NCBI GenBank assembly: GCA_905614375.1
Contig: CAJQSP010000034.1
Coordinates: forward strand, 1 to 34,678
Direction of reading: 5' to 3'
Origin: an uncultured Dehalococcoidales bacterium
GTDB lineage: Bacteria > Chloroflexota > Dehalococcoidia > UBA1151 > UBA1328
Length of the DNA stretch: 34,678 nucleotides
Positions 23,178 to 31,977 of this stretch are shown here, one piece after another. Position numbers and translations under genes: made by a program. A model generated the notes under the pieces. It ran no database searches and was not told where the DNA came from. It worked only from the letters and a program-made list of their open reading frames with translations. Each line of letters starts with the position of its first letter. Positions within the stretch are counted from its first letter, which is position 1.

Positions 23178-24809
23178 CTACTCCATTTTCGACCCAACGA
23201 ATCGTGATAGAGCTCGAGCTGTAGGATCGGTTCGAACGTTCACGATGGCGGCCACTCCCGAAGCGAAAGCACGCTCGAACGCTGGCTTAAGATCTTTAGG
23301 ATCTTCGACCAACTCGCCATGCCCGCCAAGTGCCTCGGCGACTTTGTCGAATCGAGTGAATCCAAGTTCACGCCCCGGCTTGCGAATCCCTTCGACTCGA
23401 GCTGTCCAGCCTTCGTTGTTCGACACGACGATGACGACCGGCAGGTTGTGTCGAACTGCGGTGTCGAAATCTTGAATGTTCATTCCCAGTGAGCCGTCAC
23501 CGTGAAGGGCAACGACCTGCTTGTCTGGCTTGGCAATCTTGGCACCGAGTGCATAGGGAAGGCCGACACCCATGCAGCCTGAAGGTCCCGAATTTAGACG
23601 GTGCCCGGGAACGTAGGTTGGCATTGACTGACGTCCGAAATGAAGAATCTCGTTTCCGTCTACAGCCAAAATCGAATCTCGGTCCATCACTTCACGCAGT
23701 TCTTTGCAGAGTCGGAGTGGATGAATTGGTTGTTGGTCAGAATTCTCGAGAGGAGCGACACGCTCTCGGCGTGAAATATCGGCTTCACGAAGTTTGTCGA
23801 TCCACTTGGAATTTGCCTTCGTTGCGAATCCGATGCGGTCAGCTTCGTCGACGAGTTGCCGAAGAACAGCCTTGGCGTCGCCTTCGATTCCAACATCAAC
23901 CGAGCGGTTGTGACCGAGTTCGGCTCCATGAATATCGATCTGGATGATCTTCGACTGGGATGCAATGCGCTGGCCAAACGTCATCATCCAGTTCATTCGG
24001 GTTCCAACGACGAGAACTACGTCTGCCCCTCTGAATGCCCCTGAACGTGCGGCAGGGAATGACATTTCGTGGTCGTCGGGTAGTAGACCACGTGACATTG
24101 GCGACGTGTAGAACGGGATGCCCATGCGTTCGACCAGCAGTCGAAGCTCGTCATACGCCTGTGACCACCAGACTCCTCCCCCAGCAAACACCATCGGGCT
24201 GCTTGCTTCAGAAAGCATTTTCACAGCTCGCTTGATTAATCCGGGATCACCAGCAGGTCGAGCTCGCCCCGATGCTCGTGTCGGTATAACTGCGTCTGAT
24301 TCTTCGACCTTCCCATAAAGAACATCTTCATTACAGTCGATGTACACAGGACCTGGACGACCGGTTGTGGCGAGGCGGAAAGCGGTTGAAATATGCTCGG
24401 GGTAGCGTGCCGGATCGGTCGGTCGCATCACAGCTTTAGATATCGGTTCGAAAATTCCAACTTGGTCGACCTCTTGGAAGCCGTCGCGCCCAAAGTCTTC
24501 GATAGGTCCTGCGCCGCCGAGAGTAATCATCGGTGCGCCGTCGACCCATGCCGTGTACTGACCTGTCAGGAGGTTTAGCGTGCCGGGTCCGGATGCGGCA
24601 GTGGTCACACCGGGTTTACCGGTGACCCGGGCGTATCCGTGGGCAGCCATCGACGCGGCCTGTTCGTGTCGGAAGTCAATCGCCTTGATTCCAAGGTCCT
24701 CGGAATTGTTGATGATCTCGTAGTTGGGTCCGCCCATCAAATAGAAGAGGTGTTCAACACCTTCTTCTTTCAGCGTGCGAGCCAGTAGGTAGCTACCATC
24801 TACTTCCAT
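23178..24809 (-). CDS. Thiamine diphosphate enzyme, acetolactate synthase / oxalyl-CoA decarboxylase type
   Basis: This 543-residue ThDP-dependent enzyme has the usual three domains. E49 in DFRHEQAASMAAHGYAR activates the cofactor. The central Rossmann-like domain covers about residues 185-330. The pyrophosphate-binding motif GDGSLGMNIQDFDTAVRHNL begins at residue 437 and ends in NN at 464-465. The family includes acetolactate synthase, oxalyl-CoA decarboxylase, 2-hydroxyacyl-CoA lyase and sulfoacetaldehyde-type enzymes. No acetolactate synthase small subunit is adjacent, which favours a catabolic lyase or decarboxylase. Nearby D-2-hydroxyacid dehydrogenases make a 2-hydroxy- or 2-oxo-acid substrate plausible. 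The exact reaction is undetermined. Confidence 0.9.
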   Translation of the reverse strand: MEVDGSYLLARTLKEEGVEHLFYLMGGPNYEIINNSEDLGIKAIDFRHEQAASMAAHGYARVTGKPGVTTAASGPGTLNLLTGQYTAWVDGAPMITLGGAGPIEDFGRDGFQEVDQVGIFEPISKAVMRPTDPARYPEHISTAFRLATTGRPGPVYIDCNEDVLYGKVEESDAVIPTRASGRARPAGDPGLIKRAVKMLSEASSPMVFAGGGVWWSQAYDELRLLVERMGIPFYTSPMSRGLLPDDHEMSFPAARSGAFRGADVVLVVGTRMNWMMTFGQRIASQSKIIQIDIHGAELGHNRSVDVGIEGDAKAVLRQLVDEADRIGFATKANSKWIDKLREADISRRERVAPLENSDQQPIHPLRLCKELREVMDRDSILAVDGNEILHFGRQSMPTYVPGHRLNSGPSGCMGVGLPYALGAKIAKPDKQVVALHGDGSLGMNIQDFDTAVRHNLPVVIVVSNNEGWTARVEGIRKPGRELGFTRFDKVAEALGGHGELVEDPKDLKPAFERAFASGVAAIVNVRTDPTARALSRFVGSKME

Positions 24810-24906
24810 ATTGTTCTCAATAACTCCGCTTTTATTAACGATCCAACCGAGTTGGATTTTATTTTGGATTCAGAATACGCTCGTCGGCGGGCTTCGTTAT
24901 GGGATT

Positions 24907-26091
24907 TTAGCGATTGAGTCGAGACGACTTTAGCCTATCGCCCTCTTCCAATGGTAATTCGGCAAGCCGGGCGAGCACGCCTTTCGGTGATGTACCAGCG
25001 AGCGTTGCAGCCTCGGCGATCAAGATCGCGCCGCCAACAAAATCGTCCTGCGAGATAAATTCTGGTTCGACTCCGGATTCGCCTCGATTGTGCCAAGCGC
25101 CGAGTGGAAATGCCGTGCCCGTGACCTTGTAGCCGAATGCCTTGAATGCAGATGCTTCGCAGCCGCCTGCGCTCATTAGCTGTCGCTGTATCTTGAAATT
25201 GGGATTCGCAGATTTGATTTTGTGAACTGCCTGACTCAGATACGCCTCCGCTTCGTAGTCGAACGTCGCTGCTCGGTCACCAGTGCGGATCACGACGCCT
25301 TCGCCAATTTCTGCACCGGGAAGAACTGAGCTTGTTTCGACGGAAACGACGATTGTGTTCTTAGGCAGAAATTCGTTCTCGGCCGCCAAACGTGCTCCAA
25401 CTAACCCGGTTTCCTCGGCACGAGTGAATAGGCCGAAAACGTTTCCGGCGGTTGGCGTATCTATAATCGATTCGAGGGCGGCGAGGATTGCTGCGCAGCC
25501 CGCCAGATCGTCGGCAGCGCGCATCTTGATCAGATCGTCTTCTAACGAAAAATCAGGCAAATCAAAAACTACCGGACGCGGAAGATCGCCAAGTTTGATT
25601 TTTTCATCGCATACTTCCGCATATACGGTATCGGTACCGAGCCACCCAGTGGCTTCACGAGATTTTGGAAAATCACCTTCAGCCGGTTCTGATCCAATGA
25701 TGGTAGATTCGATGCGTTCGTCATTCTCCCCTATAACCAAAACCTTAGTTCCCTCACAGCCAGCTGCAATCCCAACTCCACCGAGAGTTTTGAGGGTCAA
25801 CTTTGAGCCATTTTGAGCTACGACTTCGTAGCCTGGATGATCGGTGTGAGCGACGAAAGCAATTCCGGGCAGTGTCGGATCGTCGCCATGTTTCGTGGCG
25901 AGAACATTGCCCCATTCATCCACCGACACCTCGAGACCACTTTTACTGGCGCGGTTGTACAGATAGTCAGCAGGCCCGTCTTCCCAATAAGAAGTAGCGG
26001 TGAACTCGCCGAGTTCTGACAGAATTTCAATTGCGGCAGATTCGATCCACCTAGTGTTGGAAATAGTTCCAGAGTTAGATCCGTTGGTCAT
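24907..26091 (-). CDS. M42/M28-like metallo-aminopeptidase
   Basis: This 394-residue protein shows the dinuclear-zinc site of clan MH peptidases: H82 and D84 in AHTDHPGYEV, D194 in ADDLAGCAAIL, E226/E227 in RAEETGLVGA, E252 in SVETSS and H334 in AWHNRGE. The order and spacing fit the M42 glutamyl-aminopeptidase group. A predicted inserted beta domain lies between about residues 90 and 185, as in M42 enzymes. No signal peptide is visible, so it probably acts in the cytoplasm on short peptides or acylated amino acids. The neighbouring ThDP enzyme, 97 bases downstream, is read in the same direction. Confidence 0.82.
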   Translation of the reverse strand: MTNGSNSGTISNTRWIESAAIEILSELGEFTATSYWEDGPADYLYNRASKSGLEVSVDEWGNVLATKHGDDPTLPGIAFVAHTDHPGYEVVAQNGSKLTLKTLGGVGIAAGCEGTKVLVIGENDERIESTIIGSEPAEGDFPKSREATGWLGTDTVYAEVCDEKIKLGDLPRPVVFDLPDFSLEDDLIKMRAADDLAGCAAILAALESIIDTPTAGNVFGLFTRAEETGLVGARLAAENEFLPKNTIVVSVETSSVLPGAEIGEGVVIRTGDRAATFDYEAEAYLSQAVHKIKSANPNFKIQRQLMSAGGCEASAFKAFGYKVTGTAFPLGAWHNRGESGVEPEFISQDDFVGGAILIAEAATLAGTSPKGVLARLAELPLEEGDRLKSSRLNR

Positions 26092-26259
26092 AAAACTTTA
26101 ATCAGAGAACGATGAAGGGTTGTTGAATCAGAATTTTGTTGCGAAAAGCATACGCGTTGAAACGGTCTCAAGCGTCACACTAACCATCGTTCAGGTTCTA
26201 CAATGCCCCAGATCGCAATAACCGACCAATCGTAAGTTCTGAAACGAGATCGAATCATT

Positions 26260-27222
26260 ATGCCTGAGGTGCTCGTATTTTCTGGCTCTGCCCTGCCCTT
26301 GCTAGACATGGCGAATGAGATGAAACCAGGTAACTGGAATCTACACGTGCGCACTGGTAAATCAACAGATGAAGAGGTTGCGGAAGCAGCTGAGATCGCA
26401 GATTTCATTCTGGTGTTTGGTCACGGTGTGTCTGACAAAACTCTTCGACTCGCAAACAAAACCAAGCTCGTTCAACTTTGCTCTGCAGGTTTCGACGGGG
26501 TAAATCTCGGACTCGCCGGCGAGATGGGAATTCCCGTCGCTAACAACGGTGGTGCCAACGCAATTCCCGTTGCCGAGTTTGCAATTACGCTGGCGTTGTC
26601 GACGATTCGTCACCTGACAGTGTCCAATGATGACACCCGAGCCGGAGACTGGATGCGGCCTGAGGTGGACGGCCGCGATTCTCATGAACTATTCGGGGCA
26701 ACGGTCGGAATCGTGGGCGCAGGTCGTATCGGCAGCAACGTCGCGGGAATGCTGCGGGGATTCGAAACGACAACGCTCTATACAGACAAGGTTCGAAGTG
26801 AGAAGGCAGAGAGGTACGGAGCAACAAGGGTCGAACTCGACGAGCTACTTGAGCGATCGGACATCGTCACGCTTCACACTCCTTTGGATAACAGCACTCG
26901 TGCTTTGATCAGTGAGCGTGAGCTCAATCTGATGAAGAAGACTGCAGTTCTCATCAACACGTGTCGAGGTCCAGTTGTAGACGAAGTAGCACTGCAACAC
27001 GCGCTCGAGGACGGCGAAATATGGGGTGCAGGACTGGACGTGTTCGAGCAAGAACCGGTCGATCCAAGCAATCCTTTACTCAAGGAGGATAAGGTTGTCG
27101 TTGCTCCGCATATAGCAGGCAAGAGTTACGAAAGTTATCCTAGAAGAGTACGATTTGCCTTCGACAATATGAAACGAGTTTGGGATGGCGGAACCGCGCA
27201 AAGCATAGTCAAGCCCGAATAA
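26260..27222 (+). CDS. D-2-hydroxyacid dehydrogenase, copy 1
   Basis: This 320-residue NAD(P)-dependent enzyme interconverts 2-hydroxy and 2-oxo acids. The Rossmann motif is VGIVGAGRIGSNVAG. Catalytic residues are R236 in NTCRGPVVDE, E265 in DVFEQEP and H284 in APHIAG. It keeps the common AIPVAEFAITLALS helix found in most family members, unlike copies 2 and 3. The ATG at 26260 is the only sensible start. It is the first of three consecutive genes of this family and is divergent from the M42-like gene across about 170 bases. The substrate is unknown. Confidence 0.93.
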   Translation: MPEVLVFSGSALPLLDMANEMKPGNWNLHVRTGKSTDEEVAEAAEIADFILVFGHGVSDKTLRLANKTKLVQLCSAGFDGVNLGLAGEMGIPVANNGGANAIPVAEFAITLALSTIRHLTVSNDDTRAGDWMRPEVDGRDSHELFGATVGIVGAGRIGSNVAGMLRGFETTTLYTDKVRSEKAERYGATRVELDELLERSDIVTLHTPLDNSTRALISERELNLMKKTAVLINTCRGPVVDEVALQHALEDGEIWGAGLDVFEQEPVDPSNPLLKEDKVVVAPHIAGKSYESYPRRVRFAFDNMKRVWDGGTAQSIVKPE

Positions 27223-27270
27223 CTAGTTATTGATTCAACCAACAAGGAAAACGAGAACATACACAGACCT

Positions 27271-28344
27271 ATGAGTCCAGACGCAAAAGATATTCGAATC
27301 CTATTTCTAGGTCCCAAAAACCTACGCAATGGCACCGCAGCCGACTTTCCACACCAGAGCAAAGCCGCCGCAGAGATAGGCGCAGAGTTTGTGGTGTACG
27401 ACGGTGATAGCGATGGAGAGCTAATCGAGGCTCTAAAAGACGCCGACGTGGCGATAGCCGCCGGTCACGGTGTTTCGCCCGATCTGTTCGTTAACATGGG
27501 CAACAACGGTCGCTGTAAGGGACTCGTTTCGTTCGGGCACGGTTATGACAGCATGGATCTTGGCGCCGCCGTGGAAAACGGTGTGATCCTCGCCAACACT
27601 GCTTCGTTCGGAACTGAAGAAGTTAGTAACCAGACGATGATGCACTTCCTAGTTTGCTCCCGAAAATTCGTCCTTCATGACAAACTGGTAAAGGGCGGAA
27701 CGTGGACTCGAGAGCATCTCGCTCCTATGGGTCACATCGCTGGCCAAACCTTCGGCATCATCGGACTTGGTGACATAGGTCGAACCGTTGCTCGGAAAGC
27801 ACGAGCGTTTGGAATGAACGTCATCGCCTACGATCCGTTCGTATCTTCCTGGGATGCTAAAGAGTACGGGGCTGAGATCGTTGGCACTCCTCAGGAAATC
27901 GCCAAGCGATCAGACTACATTTCACCGCACACATACCTGACTCCAGAGACCCGTCACATGGTCAACTCAGAGTTTTTCGACTTGATGAAGCCCACTGCGT
28001 ACCTCATCAACTGCTCTCGTGGCCCTGTAGTCGATGAGAAGGCGTTGATTGAAGCATTGCAACAAGGCAAGATCGCCGGTGCGGGTCTAGACGTTTTCGA
28101 GCAGGAACCAGTCGACCCGCTCAACCCTCTCCTGAAGATGGACAACGTATCTGTAACCAACCACTACGCCTCCTACAGCGAAGTAGCGTGGAACCGAGCG
28201 AATACGCAGCTTGGTGAAGAGGCGATGCGAATCGCACTGGATTACTGGCCAATGTCGCTAATCAACCCAGACGTTCGCAGCACAGTAAAGCCACGCAACT
28301 GGGCAGTTAGCTGGGAGGTCATGCTCGCCGAACAGGATAAGTAA
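27271..28344 (+). CDS. D-2-hydroxyacid dehydrogenase, copy 2
   Basis: This 357-residue member of the same family has FGIIGLGDIGRTVAR as the nucleotide-binding motif and R250 in NCSRGPVVDE, E279 in DVFEQEP and H298 in VTNHYAS as catalytic residues. The His context is unusual: NHYAS replaces the common PHIAG. It shares the GTEEVSNQ helix with copy 3 (AEEVSNQ), so copies 2 and 3 form a subgroup distinct from copy 1. It has a C-terminal extension of about 30 residues. It follows copy 1 by 48 bases and is probably co-transcribed. Confidence 0.92.
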   Translation: MSPDAKDIRILFLGPKNLRNGTAADFPHQSKAAAEIGAEFVVYDGDSDGELIEALKDADVAIAAGHGVSPDLFVNMGNNGRCKGLVSFGHGYDSMDLGAAVENGVILANTASFGTEEVSNQTMMHFLVCSRKFVLHDKLVKGGTWTREHLAPMGHIAGQTFGIIGLGDIGRTVARKARAFGMNVIAYDPFVSSWDAKEYGAEIVGTPQEIAKRSDYISPHTYLTPETRHMVNSEFFDLMKPTAYLINCSRGPVVDEKALIEALQQGKIAGAGLDVFEQEPVDPLNPLLKMDNVSVTNHYASYSEVAWNRANTQLGEEAMRIALDYWPMSLINPDVRSTVKPRNWAVSWEVMLAEQDK

Positions 28345-28423
28345 CGAACGTCTTTCACACGTTTTTTTTGGGCTGGAACATAAAGTAGTGGCCCAACTGA
28401 TCTAATTTTTTGGAGTACTAAAA

Positions 28424-29464
28424 ATGGCGAAGCAAAGAGTTGTCGTACTTGGGCCGGCTAGTAACGATCCACTACACCACGAGCGAGCCGAAATGGCCGA
28501 TCTCGATGTAGAATTCGTTCAGGAGTCACCACAGTCTGAAGGCGAAGCGATCGAAGCAGTTCGAGGTGCCGACGCAATCATGATGCGCGGTGGCTGGGGT
28601 ACGGAGCAGGTGATTCGAGCGGCGGACTCAGCGAAGGTTTTGGCCGTTTATTCGCATGGCTTCAACCACATCGACGTAGATGCTGCAACCGATATGGGCA
28701 TCATCGTGACGAACGGTGCCGGTATGTGTGCTGAAGAGGTTTCTAACCAGGCAGTAACGATGACACTCGCTCTCAACCGCAACACAGTGCAATCGACTCT
28801 CCAATTGCGAGAAGGCCGATGGGGTGCTGCCGAATTTGGACCGATCGAACCAATCGATGAGCAGACTCTAGGAATCGTCGGCTTCGGAAATATCGGACGA
28901 CAGGTTGCACGAAAGCTTGGCCAAGGATGGCGCATGGATACTATCGTTTACGATCCATATGTGCAGCCTTGGATCATTAGCGAATATGGCGTGGAGCAGG
29001 TCTTCGAACTTAACGAATTGTTTGAACGATCGGACTACGTCGTCGTCGTAGTTCCACTGAACGCAGAAACGTTCCACATGATCGGTAAAGAACAGTTCGA
29101 TCTCATGAAGGAATCTGCGTACTACATCAATGTTTGCCGTGGTTCTGTGAACGACGAGCCAGCCTTGATCGAAGCTCTGCAACAGGGAAAGATTCGTGGT
29201 GCTGGTTTGGACGTGTTCGAACAAGAGCCAGTAGACCCCAACAATCCATTATTGCAAATGAATAATGTGATTACCGCGCCGCACTTAGCGGGTGCTTCAA
29301 CTCGTTCGGCATGGCTGGCTCGTCAACGAGCATCGCAACAAGTAGCAGCGGTTCTTCGGGGCGAATGGCCTAGTGCTGGTCAAAACCCTGAAGTCACTTC
29401 GAAGCTAGACGAGAAAAAACGAATGCCTGGAGCGGCAGGCATAATCAACGGACTCGGTGACTAG
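28424..29464 (+). CDS. D-2-hydroxyacid dehydrogenase, copy 3
   Basis: This 346-residue member has LGIVGFGNIGRQVARKLG and catalytic R239 in NVCRGSVNDE, E268 in DVFEQEP and H287 in APHLAG. The AEEVSNQAVTM helix groups it with copy 2. GGAG lies about ten bases before the ATG. It begins 79 bases after copy 2, with a T-rich stretch between them, and ends at a strong terminator. The difference in substrate-site residues among the three copies suggests different substrates rather than simple gene dosage; this is an inference. Confidence 0.93.
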   Translation: MAKQRVVVLGPASNDPLHHERAEMADLDVEFVQESPQSEGEAIEAVRGADAIMMRGGWGTEQVIRAADSAKVLAVYSHGFNHIDVDAATDMGIIVTNGAGMCAEEVSNQAVTMTLALNRNTVQSTLQLREGRWGAAEFGPIEPIDEQTLGIVGFGNIGRQVARKLGQGWRMDTIVYDPYVQPWIISEYGVEQVFELNELFERSDYVVVVVPLNAETFHMIGKEQFDLMKESAYYINVCRGSVNDEPALIEALQQGKIRGAGLDVFEQEPVDPNNPLLQMNNVITAPHLAGASTRSAWLARQRASQQVAAVLRGEWPSAGQNPEVTSKLDEKKRMPGAAGIINGLGD

Positions 29465-29488
29465 GTTCTATCAATAATCGAACTATTG

Positions 29489-29522
29489 AGTCGGCGGAGC
29501 CAAAACTCCGCCGACTTTGTTT
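29489..29522 (+). terminator. Intrinsic terminator after dehydrogenase cluster
   Basis: AGTCGGCGGAG (29489-29499) pairs perfectly with CTCCGCCGACT (29506-29516) around a six-base loop, followed by a T-rich tail. It separates the dehydrogenases from the M81 gene, which starts 11 bases later. Confidence 0.88.
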
Positions 29523-29532
29523 AAGAAGATCA

Positions 29533-31071
29533 ATGAGCAACAAACTCCGCATAGCAACCCTCGGCATTCACCACGAGACGAACACGTTCGCAAGTAATAC
29601 CACGACCATGGATAGCTTCAAGGTTTCGGGAATGCAGACTTATGCAGTGCAGCGGGGTCGTCAGTATTACGACATGCACGAGATGACGCAAACTTCAATG
29701 GCTGGGTTCATTCAAGCTTCCAAGAAGCTAGATTTCGAATTGGTTCCGTTGATATTCGCGGCTACAGACCCAGGTGGAACAATTAGCAAAGAAGTTTTCG
29801 ACACGCTCGGCGGAGAGGCTCTCGACATGCTTCGTGAGCAGGGTCCGTTCGATGGGGTTCTGTTGAATCAGATGGGAGCCGCCGTATCCGAGGAATTTCC
29901 GGATATGGATGGCGAGTTGGCTAGACGGGTACGCGAAATTGTCGGGCCTGATGTCCCGGTCGCAATGACTCTTGATCTTCACGCCAACGTTTCGCAACAA
30001 ATGGCCGATCAGACAGACGCGTTGGTCATCTATAAAACAAACCCACACACCGACGCTGTACCGCGAGCGCACGATGCCTGTGATCTTGTTGTCCGGATGG
30101 CACGCGAAAACTGGCGACCTGCAAAATGGCTCGAGATGCCTCCAATGGTCGTTGGGATTTTCCAACACGACACGCGTGACATGCCTATGAAAGCCGTCAT
30201 CGACGATCTCGAAACCGTGCTCGCACAGTCGGGAATCATTGGCGGTTCAATTGGTGAAGGGTATCCATGGTCGGATGTCCATGAGAACGGACTCGCCTGC
30301 TACGTGCTCCATGAGATTTCGATTGACGAGGCAAAGAAGGCAGCCCGTTGGATCGCTGATCGTGCGTGGTCGAATCGAAAAGAGCTATACGAACCGGTCG
30401 GGCCAACCGCATCGGACGCCGTTGCATATGCGTTGAAACAGGCGGTAGCGAAACCAGAAGATTCAGGTCCTATCGTGTTGCTTGATGTTGGAGACAACAT
30501 CGGAGCCGGCAGCTCAGGCGACAGCACTTTTCTGCTTGCTGAAGCAGTGAAACAGGGTGCGACGTCTTGGCTTCAGACGATACGTGACACGGAGGCGATA
30601 GCCACATGCTTGGAAGCAGAGATCGGCAGTAACGTAACCGTCGAAGTTGGTGGCAAGGCTGACTCACTCCACGGAAACCCAGTCAGGTTAACCGGGCGGG
30701 TTACTCGTATTTCAGACGGCCGATTCGAAGACAACGGAACCGTTCACGCCGGTTGGCGATTTTTTGATGGTGGCACGACGGTTGTGATCGAATCGGAAGA
30801 GGGCCCGACGGTTGCATTGGTGACAACCAGAGTCGGCAACATGAGCCGGGAGCAGTTCTATTCTCTCGGCTATCGACCTGACGACTTCGACATTGTCGTC
30901 GCCAAGGGCGTTGTGTCACCTCGACCTGCGTATCAGCCAATCGCTAGTGAAATAGTCACCGTAAACACGCCCGGAGCGACTTCTGCTGACATGTCGACAT
31001 TCGACTACAAACGAGTGCGAAAGTCGCTATATCCATTGGACTTAGAAGCTACGTACTTGCACAGCGACTAG
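29533..31071 (+). CDS. M81-family metallopeptidase (MlrC-like)
   Basis: This 512-residue protein is related to MlrC, the enzyme of the microcystin degradation pathway that cleaves small linear peptides. The N-terminal domain opens with RIATLGIHHETNTFA; MTLDLHANVS and the YKTNPHTDAVPRAHDA stretch carry the likely zinc ligands (H in DLHAN and HTD). The C-terminal domain has VLLDVGDNIGAGSSGDSTFLL and ends normally. Length matches the family. Genomic presence of MlrC homologues far exceeds microcystin use, so the natural substrate is probably another amide or small peptide. No mlrA, mlrB or mlrD lies nearby. The start is directly after the terminator, so a promoter within or overlapping it is needed. 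Confidence 0.9.
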   Translation: MSNKLRIATLGIHHETNTFASNTTTMDSFKVSGMQTYAVQRGRQYYDMHEMTQTSMAGFIQASKKLDFELVPLIFAATDPGGTISKEVFDTLGGEALDMLREQGPFDGVLLNQMGAAVSEEFPDMDGELARRVREIVGPDVPVAMTLDLHANVSQQMADQTDALVIYKTNPHTDAVPRAHDACDLVVRMARENWRPAKWLEMPPMVVGIFQHDTRDMPMKAVIDDLETVLAQSGIIGGSIGEGYPWSDVHENGLACYVLHEISIDEAKKAARWIADRAWSNRKELYEPVGPTASDAVAYALKQAVAKPEDSGPIVLLDVGDNIGAGSSGDSTFLLAEAVKQGATSWLQTIRDTEAIATCLEAEIGSNVTVEVGGKADSLHGNPVRLTGRVTRISDGRFEDNGTVHAGWRFFDGGTTVVIESEEGPTVALVTTRVGNMSREQFYSLGYRPDDFDIVVAKGVVSPRPAYQPIASEIVTVNTPGATSADMSTFDYKRVRKSLYPLDLEATYLHSD

Positions 31072-31100
31072 CGAGTTCCGTGTAAGCGACCTCACCCACC

Positions 31101-31133
31101 ACCGAAGGTCTCTCCACTTCGCTTTGCTTCGGT
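31101..31133. repeat. Hairpin between convergent genes
   Basis: ACCGAAG (31101-31107) pairs with CTTCGGT (31127-31133) across a 19-base loop that itself contains CTTCG. No T-run follows on the plus strand. It could be a weak bidirectional terminator or a degenerate copy of a dispersed intergenic palindrome. Confidence 0.4.
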
Positions 31134-31169
31134 CGAGATGATTGGGATATTCACTCCCATAATGCAGAA

Positions 31170-31865
31170 TTACTTGCCGTTTTCGACGATGTCTGACACT
31201 GGGTCCCAACCGCTCAACCATGGCTCATTACTAGCGTATTCGAAGAGCGTTCGAACCTCATCGTCAGACAAGTTGGTTCGCCAATTGATCTTCCGCGCGC
31301 CCTTGTCTTCGATGGTCAGATGAATAGCGTCATCGATTTCGATCCGGTACTCAGTACCCCTGTATAGATGTTCGGCTTTATCTTTATTAATACCGAGTTC
31401 GCGAACTGAAAAGGTGTGCTTCGTTTCATGATCCCATGCGAGTCGACACCGGTGGAGGTCCATCTGAAAATCGCTGGCTTTGTACCACGTTTCCATGTCA
31501 GAACGGCCGAAAATGTACGGCAACCGGTGATCCGGATCTGGCAGAAGCCATTCATCCCGGCTGAGGCTGAGTTTCAGACCGGTCACGGCATCTCCTGTGT
31601 GTCGCAAGCTAAGTTGCTTGACTATCCCACCTTCGAAGTGCGTAACGTCGATTGAGTTCTCGCCGAGTCCCCACTCTTGTGCTCGCCACACCCCTGACGC
31701 AATACCGTCCTTGAGGATAATTTTGTGGTCGAGGAATCGAAATTCGTCATCTTCTTCGACGCGGCGAATGTCGAATGAACCGGTGAGTTCTCTTCCGAAT
31801 TTCGTATTTCGATTCGGGATCGTTGCGCGATCGTAGTAGGTATCTAACAGAGCTTCAACGGACAT
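31170..31865 (-). CDS. Unrecognised 231-residue protein
   Basis: This protein of 231 residues has no recognised family. It lacks a signal peptide and membrane helices. The sequence alternates short polar beta-like strands (FRFLDHKIIL, GIVKQLSLRHT and a YRIEIDDAIHLTIED stretch) and has many Trp and acidic residues; a beta-sandwich or barrel fold is likely by eye. The last 30 residues look helical. It is a full-length open frame with coding-like codon use, and sits alone between convergent MlrC and the CehA-like gene, both on the same metabolic theme. A promoter could not be placed. Confidence 0.75.
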   Translation of the reverse strand: MSVEALLDTYYDRATIPNRNTKFGRELTGSFDIRRVEEDDEFRFLDHKIILKDGIASGVWRAQEWGLGENSIDVTHFEGGIVKQLSLRHTGDAVTGLKLSLSRDEWLLPDPDHRLPYIFGRSDMETWYKASDFQMDLHRCRLAWDHETKHTFSVRELGINKDKAEHLYRGTEYRIEIDDAIHLTIEDKGARKINWRTNLSDDEVRTLFEYASNEPWLSGWDPVSDIVENGK

Positions 31866-31977
31866 AATTTTTCACTGACTCGAATTTATCGATGTTGGGT
31901 AACTGAATGGTCGATAATAAAATGACCCGAGAAAGTTTACCCGCGACTTCCCTCTCATAGTTGTACGGTCGCTGGGG

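Noticed and set aside
31101..31140. Rho-independent terminator between the M81 gene and the 231-residue gene
   Set aside because: The hairpin is present but has a long loop and no T-run, so it is listed only as a repeat.
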